NCBI GenBank assembly: GCA_020832545.1
Contig: JAFIEK010000005.1
Span: 62,001 to 126,000 of the forward strand
Source of the DNA: Pararhodobacter sp.
Lineage (GTDB): Bacteria > Pseudomonadota > Alphaproteobacteria > Rhodobacterales > Rhodobacteraceae
Length of the DNA stretch: 64,000 nucleotides
Reading direction: 5' to 3'
Position 1 is the first letter of the stretch; each line of letters begins with the position of its first letter. The notes below the pieces were generated by a model. The model was not told the DNA's origin. It searched no databases and saw only the letters and a list, made by a program, of their open reading frames with translations. The translations under genes were made by a program, and so were the position numbers. Below are positions 38,732 to 47,427 of this stretch, one piece after another.

Positions 38732-40564
38732 TCATTCTTGGGGTGTCGCGCGCGCCCAGTCTGCCAGCAGCCCCCCGTCGGTCAGCCATTCAGCCGGCAC
38801 CGTGACCTTTGTGTCCAGCAGCATTTGCGCATAGGTCTTTGCCTGCGGATCGTAGCGCAGCGAGGCAGAGCCGCCACCGCCCAGAACGTCCCGCAGGTGA
38901 AAGTTCAGCGCGTGAATGCCCGGAAGGGCATATCGCACCACCGGGCCTTGCAGGTAATGCGCGAAGAAATCCGTGACACATGCCTCGGTCATCTGTTCGC
39001 AAATTAGGGGAAAGAACGCGGCCTTGCGGGCAATCAGCCCGATATTGGCATCGTTACCCTTGTCGCCGCTGCGCCCCAACGCCAGCGCCCTCAGCGGCAC
39101 GCGCGCCACATCACCCGCCACCGGCGCGGCCTGCGGCAGCCGGGGTGGCGCCGGTGCCGGGGCGGCTGCAACCGGAGCCGGAGCGTTCACCACAGCCGGG
39201 CCGGCGCCAAGATCCAGCGTGATTGGCACCTTTGCCTTTGGCCAGAGAAAAGAGAAAACACGCACCACCGGCGCGGGCTTGGGCCTGCCATGAAACACAC
39301 CCGTCAGCCCCTGCGCCATGCTGACACCGGGATGGGCGAATTCGCGCGCAAAGACCTCCAGCGCTTTGGGGTCGTCATGCCGCAGGCCGATCTTGACCAC
39401 CACCTCGCGCGCACCGTCGCGCAAATCCATGCGGGCCTGTCCGCCCCATGTGTCCTCGGCGCCGATCACCTCGATCGAGACTTCGCCATAATCGGCAAAT
39501 CCGCGTGCGGCCATGATGCGCTGCGTCCGGCGGACCAGCGCCTGAGCGGTCGCGCGCCCCTTTGCGGCAGCTTCGAACCCGGCGATCATGTAGGTTGTCA
39601 GCACCCGGAACCCATCAGCCCAGGTGGCGCAGACCTTGAAGTCAGACCCCGGCGCGCGACCACGTGCACCGCTTACGCGCACCCGGTCCGGCCCGGTCTG
39701 CGCCAGTGTGACGGCGGAAAAATCGCAGGCCACATCGGGCAGGAGGTAAGATTGCGGATCGCCGATCTCGTAGACAATCTGCTCGGCCACGGTGCCGCAG
39801 GTCACCATGCCGCCGGTGCCCGCGGGTTTGGTCACGGTAAAACTGCCGTCGGCATCACACTCGATCACCGGGAAGCCCATATCGTCCCAGCCATCCGCAA
39901 CAGCACGCCAGTCGGTGAACAACCCCCCCGTTGCCTGCGCGCCACATTCAATGACATGGCCCGCCAGACACCCGGCGGCCAGCAGATCATGGTCATCCGC
40001 GCGCCATCCGAATTCATGCATCAGGGGCCCAAGCACCAGCGCACTGTCCACGCTGCGCCCGGTGATCACCACCTCGGCACCGGCCTCCAGCGCAGCCGCG
40101 ACAGGGCCCGCCCCAAGATAGGCGTTGCACGAAGCCAGCTTAGGCGGCAGTTCCGCGCCGCTGAACATGTCGCGCACACCCGCCGCGCGCAGGGCCTCCT
40201 GATCAGCGCTCAGGTCATCCCCTTCGATCACAGCCACGCGGAAACTGAGCCCGGCATCAGCCGCCGCAACCTCAAAGGCCGCGCGCAATCCGGCCGGGTT
40301 CATGCCCCCGGCATTTGTGATCAGCCGGATGCCCTTGCTCTTGATCTCGGGCAGAAGCGGCGTGATTGAGGCCAGCCAGTCCGCAATGAACCCCGCTTGC
40401 GGGTCTTTGGCTCGCATCCGGGCCAGAATGGCCATAGTGACCTCGGCCAGATAGTCGCCGACCAGATAATCAACCGCACCCTGCCGCACCAGTTGTTGCG
40501 CCCCGAGCAGGGTATCCCCCCATGCCGCCGAAGCGCCGCCAATCCGGATGACCCGGCGGCTCAT
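38732..40564 (-). CDS. AtuA-family acyl-CoA degradation protein (DUF1446 plus C-terminal domain)
   Basis: A 610-residue protein. The N-terminal AtuA domain (about 1-450) begins VIRIGGASAAWGDTLLGA and contains LITNAGGMNPAGL and GRSVDSALVLGPLMHEF. A separate C-terminal AtuA-like domain (about 500-600) begins LALGRSGDKGNDANIGLIA. AtuA is required for citronellol/acyclic terpene catabolism in Pseudomonas, though its reaction is unresolved. Here the gene ends a run of acyl-CoA genes on the same strand, 174 bp after a TetR gene, so degradation of a branched acid or terpene-like carbon source is inferred. Confidence 0.87.
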   Translation of the reverse strand: MSRRVIRIGGASAAWGDTLLGAQQLVRQGAVDYLVGDYLAEVTMAILARMRAKDPQAGFIADWLASITPLLPEIKSKGIRLITNAGGMNPAGLRAAFEVAAADAGLSFRVAVIEGDDLSADQEALRAAGVRDMFSGAELPPKLASCNAYLGAGPVAAALEAGAEVVITGRSVDSALVLGPLMHEFGWRADDHDLLAAGCLAGHVIECGAQATGGLFTDWRAVADGWDDMGFPVIECDADGSFTVTKPAGTGGMVTCGTVAEQIVYEIGDPQSYLLPDVACDFSAVTLAQTGPDRVRVSGARGRAPGSDFKVCATWADGFRVLTTYMIAGFEAAAKGRATAQALVRRTQRIMAARGFADYGEVSIEVIGAEDTWGGQARMDLRDGAREVVVKIGLRHDDPKALEVFAREFAHPGVSMAQGLTGVFHGRPKPAPVVRVFSFLWPKAKVPITLDLGAGPAVVNAPAPVAAAPAPAPPRLPQAAPVAGDVARVPLRALALGRSGDKGNDANIGLIARKAAFFPLICEQMTEACVTDFFAHYLQGPVVRYALPGIHALNFHLRDVLGGGGSASLRYDPQAKTYAQMLLDTKVTVPAEWLTDGGLLADWARATPQE

Positions 40565-40738
40565 GCGATGTTCCCGGCGCCAGCCTGCGCACGGACGGAT
40601 CTGCGTTTCTCGGGCAGTTCAAGCATGTTCAGACCTGTTGTGGATTTCATTCCTGACCCGGCGTACTGCTGACAGGCTCGCTTCGCCCGGGCTATCGCCA
40701 TCATGCAGGTGCGGGAAGACACATAGTAACGCGCCGGT

Positions 40739-41371
40739 TTATGCCTTTGGCTGGGTCGGCGTGTTCTCTGCGCGCACCCCGTTGATCATGAGATCGACAA
40801 AGTTTGCGGCAATCACGTCCGGGCTGTTCCCGTCCTTGTCCGGATACCAGCGCAGAATCCAGTTCACCGCCCCAAGAAAATAGTTCGAGGTGATGCGGAC
40901 ATCGAGCGGCCTGACTGACCCTTCATCGATGCAGCGTTGCAGCAGGTCGCGCGAAAAGCGATCAAGCTGGCGGCGACGCTCCATCAGCGTGGCGCGCACA
41001 TCTTCGGGCAGCGCATGCATGTTCGCGCGCGATGTATAGGCCCCGCGTTCCAGCATCAGCAACTCGGCGAAACGCCGGTAAAGGTACTGAAGCTTTTCAA
41101 ACGCGCTCCCCTCCAGCGCCTGCGTTTCCTGACGAGCCCGCGCCCCGCATTCATATGAGACTGTCATGCAGTCAAAAAGAAGCTGCTCCTTGTTCTTGAA
41201 GTAATAGTAAAGGGCTGCCTTGGTCACTCCGACTTCTTCGGCAATCTCGTCCAACGAGGTGCCGTGGTAGCCTTTTTCATTGAAGATCCGCGATGCCACC
41301 AGAAGAACCGCGCGCATTTTCTGCTGCCTGATTTCGTCCTTTGACGCGACCGCGCCGTTCCAAACTGCCAT
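40739..41371 (-). CDS. TetR/AcrR family transcriptional regulator
   Basis: A 210-residue regulator with the DNA-binding domain at residues 15-62 (LLVASRIFNEKGYHGTSLDE, VGVTKAALYYYFKNKEQLLF). The C-terminal ligand domain resembles acyl-CoA-sensing members of the family (TetR C33/FadR-like). It lies between the nitronate monooxygenase and AtuA genes within the acyl-CoA set on the same strand, so a repressor of that set, relieved by an acyl-CoA, is inferred. Confidence 0.88.
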   Translation of the reverse strand: MAVWNGAVASKDEIRQQKMRAVLLVASRIFNEKGYHGTSLDEIAEEVGVTKAALYYYFKNKEQLLFDCMTVSYECGARARQETQALEGSAFEKLQYLYRRFAELLMLERGAYTSRANMHALPEDVRATLMERRRQLDRFSRDLLQRCIDEGSVRPLDVRITSNYFLGAVNWILRWYPDKDGNSPDVIAANFVDLMINGVRAENTPTQPKA

Positions 41372-41435
41372 GTACTCGCCTTCTCCACCCGTTCAGGACC
41401 GGAGCCTTTTGCTTAACGATTGTTCTGCCGGACGG

Positions 41436-42446
41436 TCAAGAGGTGCCCGCCACCTGCCCGTCCAACACGCGCGAACGCAGTGTCTGCATAGCCTGTTGCG
41501 CGTCAGCCATGAGCCTGTCCAGAATGACGCCCACCGGCTCAACGCGATTTGCGAAACCGGCAGCCGCAGAGCATGACAACATGCCTGTGTTCCAGTCCCC
41601 GCGAATATAGGCATTGTCGCGCCCGTAGCGCCCGCTGACCTTCTCGCCGAAATCAGAAAATGTCACGCCGGGCCGCGCCTCCAGTTCACGCACCTCCTGC
41701 GCGGTTCTGTTCGCCAGAACGCGCCATGTCACGCCGAACCCGGTCAGCGCCGTTGTGGTGTCATCAATCCCGGCCTGAACCAGCCGCGCCTTGTAGGCGT
41801 CATGCGCCCAGATTTCGTGCGCGGTCAGCAGGCGCGAGCCCAGGACCACACCTTCTGCCCCCTGCGCCAGCGCGCTTAGGATCTGCCCGCCGGTGCCGAT
41901 GGCGCCGCCAAGGGCAAGCGGCACGGTCAGGTGTGGCAGGGTCTCGGCGGCGAGAACATGCGCCGGGTGAGGGTTGGTGCCCGGATGCCCGCCCGCCTCC
42001 ATCCCCACCAGCGCGACAGCATCGGCACCGTCGCGCGCGGCGGCGAGGGCGTGGCGGGGGCGCGTGCATTTATGGATGACACGCCCGCCGCCGCTTTTGA
42101 TGGCGTCTATCAGCGGGCCGGGCTGGCTGCCTGCGGTTTCAAAGGCACGCACCCCCAGCTTCTGCGCGATCTCCAGATACTCTTGCGTGGGAATCCCCGA
42201 TGTGTGCCGGGGGATGGTCAGGTTCACCCCAACGCTCGCGCCGGCGGCCATATCGATCGCCTGCCCCAACCCATCGCGAAAGTCACCGGGCGTGGGATAG
42301 CTGCGCGGGGTCATGAAGGCCATCACCCCCGCGCGCGCGCAGGCCGCCACAAAACCCGCCGTCGACAACCACATCATGCCACCCACAAGAACCGGGTGCT
42401 TAATGCCAAACAGCTCGGTCAGACGGGTACGGAAAACCTGCTCCAC
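41436..42446 (-). CDS. Nitronate monooxygenase family (2-nitropropane dioxygenase-like) flavoprotein
   Basis: A 336-residue FMN TIM-barrel protein: LFGIKHPVLVGGMMWLSTAG at the start, VALVGMEAGGHPG in the middle, and LALGGAIGTGGQILSALAQG with AEGVVLGSRLL at the phosphate site. Members oxidise alkyl nitronates, but relatives located in acyl-CoA operons probably act as enoyl reductases or related flavin enzymes. The GTG at 42446 is 1 base after the stop of the enoyl-CoA hydratase gene, so the two are coupled. Confidence 0.87.
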   Translation of the reverse strand: MEQVFRTRLTELFGIKHPVLVGGMMWLSTAGFVAACARAGVMAFMTPRSYPTPGDFRDGLGQAIDMAAGASVGVNLTIPRHTSGIPTQEYLEIAQKLGVRAFETAGSQPGPLIDAIKSGGGRVIHKCTRPRHALAAARDGADAVALVGMEAGGHPGTNPHPAHVLAAETLPHLTVPLALGGAIGTGGQILSALAQGAEGVVLGSRLLTAHEIWAHDAYKARLVQAGIDDTTTALTGFGVTWRVLANRTAQEVRELEARPGVTFSDFGEKVSGRYGRDNAYIRGDWNTGMLSCSAAAGFANRVEPVGVILDRLMADAQQAMQTLRSRVLDGQVAGTS

Positions 42447-42447
42447 C

Positions 42448-43248
42448 TTACCCCCCCCGGAACACCGGTTTTCGCTTCTCGGCGAAGGCCTGAAACCCTT
42501 CCTTGCGATCCTCCGAATTGGCGAGGATGGCAGCGGCGTAGCGCTCATAGATCAGGCCTTCGTCAATACCGACCTGAAGCCCGCTGTTCATGGTCTGCTT
42601 GGCGAACGCGACAGCCAGCGGCGGCTGTCCGGCGATCTGGCGAGCCAGCTCCATGGCCGTGTCGCGCAGGGTCTGCGCGGTGGTCACACGGTTCACCAGC
42701 CGGATCGCTTTGGCCTCATCCGCCGACAGCATGGCAGAGGTGAAGACCATCTCCTTGGCGATGCCCTCGCCCACCAGCCGGGTCAGGCGTTGGGTGCCGC
42801 CTGCGGCCGGTATAGCGCCCAGCCTAACCTCGGTCAGACCAAGGCGCGCATGATCTGCCGCAATGCGGATATCGGCACACATGGCCAGTTCCAGCCCGCC
42901 GCCGAGGGCCACGCCGTTGATGGCGCAGATCACCGGGCGCTCAAAGGTCTCAATCCGCCGGAACAGGGTGTGGGTATATTCCTGCGCCACAAAGTAATCG
43001 AATGTAGAGGCACTGCGCGTCGCGCGCTCCTTGATGTCAGCGCCCGCGCAGAACGCCTTGTCGCCCACCGCCGTCAACACCACCGCGCGCACCCGCGGAT
43101 CCGCACGGGCATGGGTGAAGAATGCCGCCTCCAGATCCTGTTTCAGGGTGCCGCCAAGCGTGTTCATGCGGTCCGGGCGGTTGATCTCGATAATCGCGAC
43201 ATCATCGTCAACGGAATAATTCACGGTTTCCAGCGAGGGAATGCTCAT
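42448..43248 (-). CDS. Enoyl-CoA hydratase/isomerase family protein
   Basis: A 266-residue crotonase-fold enzyme with the oxyanion-hole blocks KAFCAGADIKE and CAINGVALGGGLELAMCADI. The active-site Glu pair expected in hydratases has good candidates in GGLELAM and EVRLGAIPAAGGTQRL. It would hydrate an enoyl-CoA in beta-oxidation. AAGG-type ribosome binding sequence precedes the ATG. It lies in an operon after the thiolase-like gene (15-bp gap) and before the nitronate monooxygenase gene. Confidence 0.92.
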   Translation of the reverse strand: MSIPSLETVNYSVDDDVAIIEINRPDRMNTLGGTLKQDLEAAFFTHARADPRVRAVVLTAVGDKAFCAGADIKERATRSASTFDYFVAQEYTHTLFRRIETFERPVICAINGVALGGGLELAMCADIRIAADHARLGLTEVRLGAIPAAGGTQRLTRLVGEGIAKEMVFTSAMLSADEAKAIRLVNRVTTAQTLRDTAMELARQIAGQPPLAVAFAKQTMNSGLQVGIDEGLIYERYAAAILANSEDRKEGFQAFAEKRKPVFRGG

Positions 43249-43263
43249 CTCAAGGCTCCTGTC

Positions 43264-44412
43264 TCAGTCTTTTCGCAGCACATGCGCAATCGCAACCGAG
43301 CCAAGCCCGATCATATGCGCCATGCCGATGCGCGCGTTGGCCTGCTGCCTGTCGCCATTCTCACCACGAAGCTGGCGAACGATTTCATGGATCTGGCCAA
43401 CACCTGTCGGCCCCAGCGGATGCCCCTGCGCGATCAGGCCGCCAGAGGAATTGACGGCACATTCGCCGCCAATGGCAGAGCGGCCTTCACGTAGGTAGTG
43501 ATGCCCATGCCCCTCAGGGCACAGGCCAAAGGCTTCTGTGTAGAGGATTTCCTCGATGGAAAAGGCGTCATGCAGTTCCACCACATCCAGATCCTGCGCG
43601 GTGATCCCGGCTTCGCGGTAAGTGCGCAGCGCAACATCGCGCGCCGCGATCACGCTACCGGGCTCGCGCCCCTGCGGCAGCGTTTCTGATCCGGCGGTTG
43701 ATGACAGCACCCTGACCGCGCGCGCCGCATTCAGCCCAAAGCTGCGCATCGCGTCATCAGACACCACAATCGCGGCGGCGGCCCCTTCGCCGCGCGGCGT
43801 GCATTGCAACGAGGTCAGATCACCGGCCACGCGGGTGGAGTTCAGTACCTGTTCCAGTGTCCGGGGCTTCTGGAACTGGGCAAAAGGGTTCGTCGATGCG
43901 TTGTTGTGGTTCTTCCACCCCACACGCGCCAGATCTTCAGCCGAGAGACCCTTTTCGCGCGCAAGCGTCCGGCACAAAAGCGCGTATTTTACCAGCGGAA
44001 CCGATGCCGTGTCAGACAGGCGGTTGATGCCCTCCTTAGTGACAGCGCGCTTCTGGTCACCATACTTGTCAACGCCGATTGCCAGCGCAACGTCACGCAC
44101 ACCTGACGCCACCTCAAGGCAGGCATTGGCAAAGGCGAAAGAGCCAGAGGCCGAGGCATTCTCGATCTGCTGGACCGCAAGGCCGGTAGAGCCGATATGG
44201 CGAAACATCACCCGGCCAGCCGCCATGCCACAGCCAGTAGTGCCGACATGCGCGGATTCAATGGCCTGAAACTCCAGCCCGGCATCCGTCAGCGCTGCGC
44301 GCAACGCGGTCAGACCCATGTGGATATAGGGCGTTTCCGAGGGGAACTGATAGCGGTGCATTCCCACACCGATCACATGGACGGGGCGCAGCTCACGCAG
44401 GGTGACGGGCAT
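43264..44412 (-). CDS. Thiolase-fold (acetyl-CoA acyltransferase/SCP2-like) protein
   Basis: A 382-residue thiolase-like enzyme of the SCP-x type. The family regions are IENASASGSFAFANACLEVA, VELHDAFSIEEILYTEAFGL, NSSGGLIAQGHPLGPTGVGQ and a HMIGLGS end. The usual nucleophile Cys in the first block is replaced by Ser-Ala around ASASGS, so its reaction may differ from classical thiolysis. The start follows AAAGGAG. It overlaps the DUF35 OB-fold gene as ATGA; such pairs form stable complexes in related systems. Confidence 0.88.
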   Translation of the reverse strand: MPVTLRELRPVHVIGVGMHRYQFPSETPYIHMGLTALRAALTDAGLEFQAIESAHVGTTGCGMAAGRVMFRHIGSTGLAVQQIENASASGSFAFANACLEVASGVRDVALAIGVDKYGDQKRAVTKEGINRLSDTASVPLVKYALLCRTLAREKGLSAEDLARVGWKNHNNASTNPFAQFQKPRTLEQVLNSTRVAGDLTSLQCTPRGEGAAAAIVVSDDAMRSFGLNAARAVRVLSSTAGSETLPQGREPGSVIAARDVALRTYREAGITAQDLDVVELHDAFSIEEILYTEAFGLCPEGHGHHYLREGRSAIGGECAVNSSGGLIAQGHPLGPTGVGQIHEIVRQLRGENGDRQQANARIGMAHMIGLGSVAIAHVLRKD

Positions 44413-44816
44413 CAGAGCGCTCCTTTCGGGATGAACCTGCATGCGAGAACGCTCTCTTCGTCACGCTCAATGGGGATGGGGACGGCCTGCACAATCATGT
44501 CGAGGGTCAGCGCCTCTTCAGGAACAGCCAGTTCGATTTCCTCGATGATGCCGGGCGCAAGCTCGGCCTCGCCGACGACAATCGGCGGGGTGATGCCGGG
44601 GGCCACCTTGCCGTGGATGGTGATGAACTCCAGCAGCCGGGCCTCGCCGCTCAGGGCTTCCTCACTACAACATTCAGGCCCCGCTCCGCAGAGCGGGCAA
44701 CCGTAGTTGGCGGCGGGAAAGCTCAGCCCGCCGCAGCGCGAACAGCGCGCGGCGCGCAACAGCATGGTCCGGCCATCATCGGACAGTTTGTAGAGATCAG
44801 GTTTACAGAGTTTCAA
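44412..44816 (-). CDS. Zn-ribbon/OB-fold protein (DUF35), partner of the thiolase
   Basis: A 134-residue protein with a rubredoxin-like zinc ribbon at about residues 24-45 (CSRCGGLSFP..YGCPLCG) and an OB-fold at residues 60-130. DUF35 proteins bind acyl-CoA and assist a neighbouring thiolase. The neighbouring gene overlaps it by four bases. It is the first gene of the acyl-CoA operon; the 131-bp divergent region to the short-chain dehydrogenase gene should contain the operon promoter. Confidence 0.88.
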   Translation of the reverse strand: MKLCKPDLYKLSDDGRTMLLRAARCSRCGGLSFPAANYGCPLCGAGPECCSEEALSGEARLLEFITIHGKVAPGITPPIVVGEAELAPGIIEEIELAVPEEALTLDMIVQAVPIPIERDEESVLACRFIPKGAL

Positions 44817-44947
44817 CGGCCACTCCCTTCGCGGACCTCGGGCCCGGCTTGCTCAGAACCTTTGGCAAGCGAACAAAAATCTGTATCGCCTACCATTTGG
44901 ATGATGTATTAAATCATGAGTAAGTTAATTAACCGAGAGGAGGAATC

Positions 44948-45640
44948 ATGGATCTCGGAATTTCCGGTAAGGTGGTGTTGATCACCGGCGGCGGGGGCGC
45001 GCTTGGCACGGCGATGGCCTCGATTTTTGCAGCTGAAGGCGCAAAGATCGCCGTGGTGGATGTCAATGCCGAGAACGCGGCCACCGTGGCAGCGACGCTG
45101 ACCGACGGCGGCGCGGCGGCCTGCGCGATTGGCGCGGACATCACCGACAAGGCCCAGATAGATCAGGCCTTTTCTCAGGCAGAGCAAAGACTTGGCCCCA
45201 TTGACATTCTGGTCAACAACGCGGGCTTCTCGCGCGATAGCTACCTGACCAAAATGGATGAGGCAGATTGGGATCTGGTGCACTACACCGTTCTGAAGGG
45301 CACCTTTCACTGCTGCCGGGCAGCGCTTCCGGGCATGATGGAGCGCCGGTTCGGACGCATCGTCAACATCAGTTCGATGTCGTATCTGGGCAATGCAGGA
45401 CAGACGAATTACTCCTCGGCCAAAGCGGGCCTGATCGGCATGACGAATGCGCTGGCGCGCGAGGCCGGGCGGTTCAACATCACGGTGAACGCTATCGCGC
45501 CGGGGCTGATCGTGACGCCAAGATTGCGCGCGCGTAAGGATTTCGATGTGCTGGAACAACGCTCCAATGCGACAACCCCGATGCCCAGGCTTGGACTGCC
45601 GGAAGACTGTCCGTCGTCGATCAATCAACCTCTCCAGTAG
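44948..45640 (+). pseudogene. 3'-truncated short-chain dehydrogenase/reductase gene
   Basis: The first 218 or so residues are a normal SDR: TGGGGALGTAMAS (NAD-binding), NNAGFS, NISSMSYLG (catalytic Ser), TNYSSAKAGLIGM (Tyr and Lys) and TVNAIAPGLIVTPR. After LGLPED the frame runs into unrelated sequence, CPSSINQPLQ, and stops; the final 25-30 residues that complete the fold are missing. GAGAGGAGG gives a strong ribosome binding site. All catalytic residues remain, so partial activity is possible, but truncation makes it likely non-functional. The breakpoint lies at about 45606-45612. Confidence 0.75.
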
Positions 45641-46215
45641 ATCTGACTCGCGCTCTGGCCGCCGAGGCGCAGGCGAATGGCATGCAGTTTGCCGATGCGC
45701 CGGTCGCCCGGACCCGGCAAGCGGCCATCGATGGCACGCTGGCCATCATGGCCGGGGCAAGCGCGCCGGTGTTCAATACCATCCGGCCGCTTCTTGACCA
45801 TGTTGCAACCGATGTAACGCACTGCGGTGATGTCGGATGCGGTCAGGTGGTGAAGATCCTGAACAACATGGTGTTGTTCCAGACCGTTGTCGCCTTGTCG
45901 GAAGCGCTGGCGCTTGGCACGGCCGCGGGTGTTGATGGCGAGCTTTTGTTTCAGACGCTCTCAACGGGGTCTGCCGACAGCTTCGCGTTGCGCAATCATG
46001 GGATGAAGGCAATGCTGCCCGGCACCTTCCCCAAAGGCGCTTTTCCGACAGACTATGCTCTGAAGGATGTCGAATATGCGCTCAGGCTTGCCAGCTATAC
46101 GGGCCATCATGTCCCCGGTGCTGAACTTGCAAAGGCCCGGATGGAGAAAGCACGGGATGCCGGTTTCTCTGCCGAGTATTTTCCGGTTCTTTCCCGCGTT
46201 ATCGACACGCGCTGA
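45613..46215 (+). pseudogene. 5'-truncated 3-hydroxyisobutyrate dehydrogenase-like gene
   Basis: In a different frame from the SDR gene, the sequence from VVDQSTSPVDLTRALAAEA onward matches the second half of the NAD-binding domain and the full C-terminal domain of 3-hydroxyisobutyrate dehydrogenase-type enzymes: APVARTRQ..DGTLAIMAG, CGQVVKILNNMV (catalytic Lys) and YALKDVEYALRLA. The first 90 or so residues, including the GxGxxG motif, are absent. A start at the ATG at 45682 would yield a protein without an NAD site. It appears to be the second half of a deletion that fused two genes. Confidence 0.8.
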
Positions 46216-46238
46216 CGGCACGTGAATTCCGGCAGGGT

Positions 46239-47294
46239 TTATTTTCGCTGCCGCACCAGCCAGGCAACCCAGCGGGTGAACAAGGGCGCGGTGGGCAGGA
46301 TGATGAAGATCCGGACCAGATGAAATGCTGTGACCAGCGCGATATCAGCCTGAAGTATCTTGGCGGTCAGCGCCATTTCGGTCACGCTGCCCGGCGCAAA
46401 GGCCAGGACCATCGTGGCCCATGAATGCCCGGTCGCCGCCGTCATGGCCAGTGCCATGGCAATGCACAAGGCGATCATCAACAGCGTGGAGATCAGCGCC
46501 GCCGATACAAACCCCCCGGCGCGGCGAAACAGCGAGCGGTCCATCGCCGCGCCCAGCCAGACCCCCAGCAGCACCTGCGCGCCCGCCAGCATCCAGTACG
46601 GAACCGCCGTCACCGGCAGCCCCGCCGCCGAGGCGATGGCCGAGGCCGCCAGCGGACCCAGAAAGAACGGGTTGGACAGCCGCACCGCCTTTGTCAGATA
46701 CGCCCCCGCCACCGCAAGCACCAGCAGCAGCGCCGCGCCCGGAAAGGTCCAGTGCACCGCGCGCAGCACACTGTCGGCCGCGCCCATTCCGCCGTTGAAA
46801 AACAGAACCGCTGGCGGGATCAGCACCACCAGCGTCATGATCCGCAGCGTCTGCGAGAAGATCACCGGCCCCGGCGCCACCCCGTATTGCCGCGCCAGAT
46901 TGGCAGATTCCACCGGGCCCATGGGGATTGAGGCCAGGCTGGCTGTCACCGCATCAACCTGCGCCAGACGGGTCAGCACCCACGCCACGGCAAAGCCTGC
47001 AATAAGCGTCGCAATCGCGGCCAGCACCATCGGCACGAACATCTGTGCAACGCTTTCCAGCGCCGCCGCCGTGAAGGCCAGCCCCACCGAACCCGCAATC
47101 ACGATCTGCCCCACCGGGCGCGTCACCTGCGGCACCCGCACCGCCACACCGGAAAGGCTCAGCCCCGTGGCAAAGACCAGCGCGCCGATCATCCACGGCA
47201 GCGGCAGATTGATCAGGCTGCCGATCCAGCCGCAGCCCACCGCCCCGGCATAAATCAGTGCCGGTCTTGTCAGCCGGTCCACCGGCAATCGCAT
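46239..47294 (-). CDS. AbrB-type membrane protein (AmoA/AbrB duplication family)
   Basis: A 351-residue integral membrane protein with about ten helices arranged as two repeats: WIGSLINLPLPWMIGALVF in the first and FLGPLAASAIASAAGLPVTA in the second, plus FAPGSVTEMALTAKIL. Databases often call it 'AbrB family transcriptional regulator' because of a domain name, but the sequence is a permease-like membrane protein of unknown substrate. It is transcribed after the ABC exporter gene but is separated from it by a strong terminator. Confidence 0.83.
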   Translation of the reverse strand: MRLPVDRLTRPALIYAGAVGCGWIGSLINLPLPWMIGALVFATGLSLSGVAVRVPQVTRPVGQIVIAGSVGLAFTAAALESVAQMFVPMVLAAIATLIAGFAVAWVLTRLAQVDAVTASLASIPMGPVESANLARQYGVAPGPVIFSQTLRIMTLVVLIPPAVLFFNGGMGAADSVLRAVHWTFPGAALLLVLAVAGAYLTKAVRLSNPFFLGPLAASAIASAAGLPVTAVPYWMLAGAQVLLGVWLGAAMDRSLFRRAGGFVSAALISTLLMIALCIAMALAMTAATGHSWATMVLAFAPGSVTEMALTAKILQADIALVTAFHLVRIFIILPTAPLFTRWVAWLVRQRK

Positions 47295-47364
47295 CCTGCG
47301 CCCCCTTAGCTACCGGGCCATCATAGCTTCTTGGCGGGCGCGCACCAGAAAAAGTTACACCTGT

Positions 47365-47406
47365 GAAGAAAATTTGCCCGGCATGCTGTCCGCCATGCCG
47401 GGCAAA
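47365..47406 (-). terminator. Rho-independent terminator after the ABC exporter gene
   Basis: Perfect 13-bp arms TTTGCCCGGCATG (47373-47385) and CATGCCGGGCAAA (47394-47406) surround an 8-base loop. On the minus strand the stem is followed by TTTTCTTC. It lies 21 bases after the stop of the exporter gene. Confidence 0.85.
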
Positions 47407-47427
47407 ACGCGACCGGAATCCGGTCAA

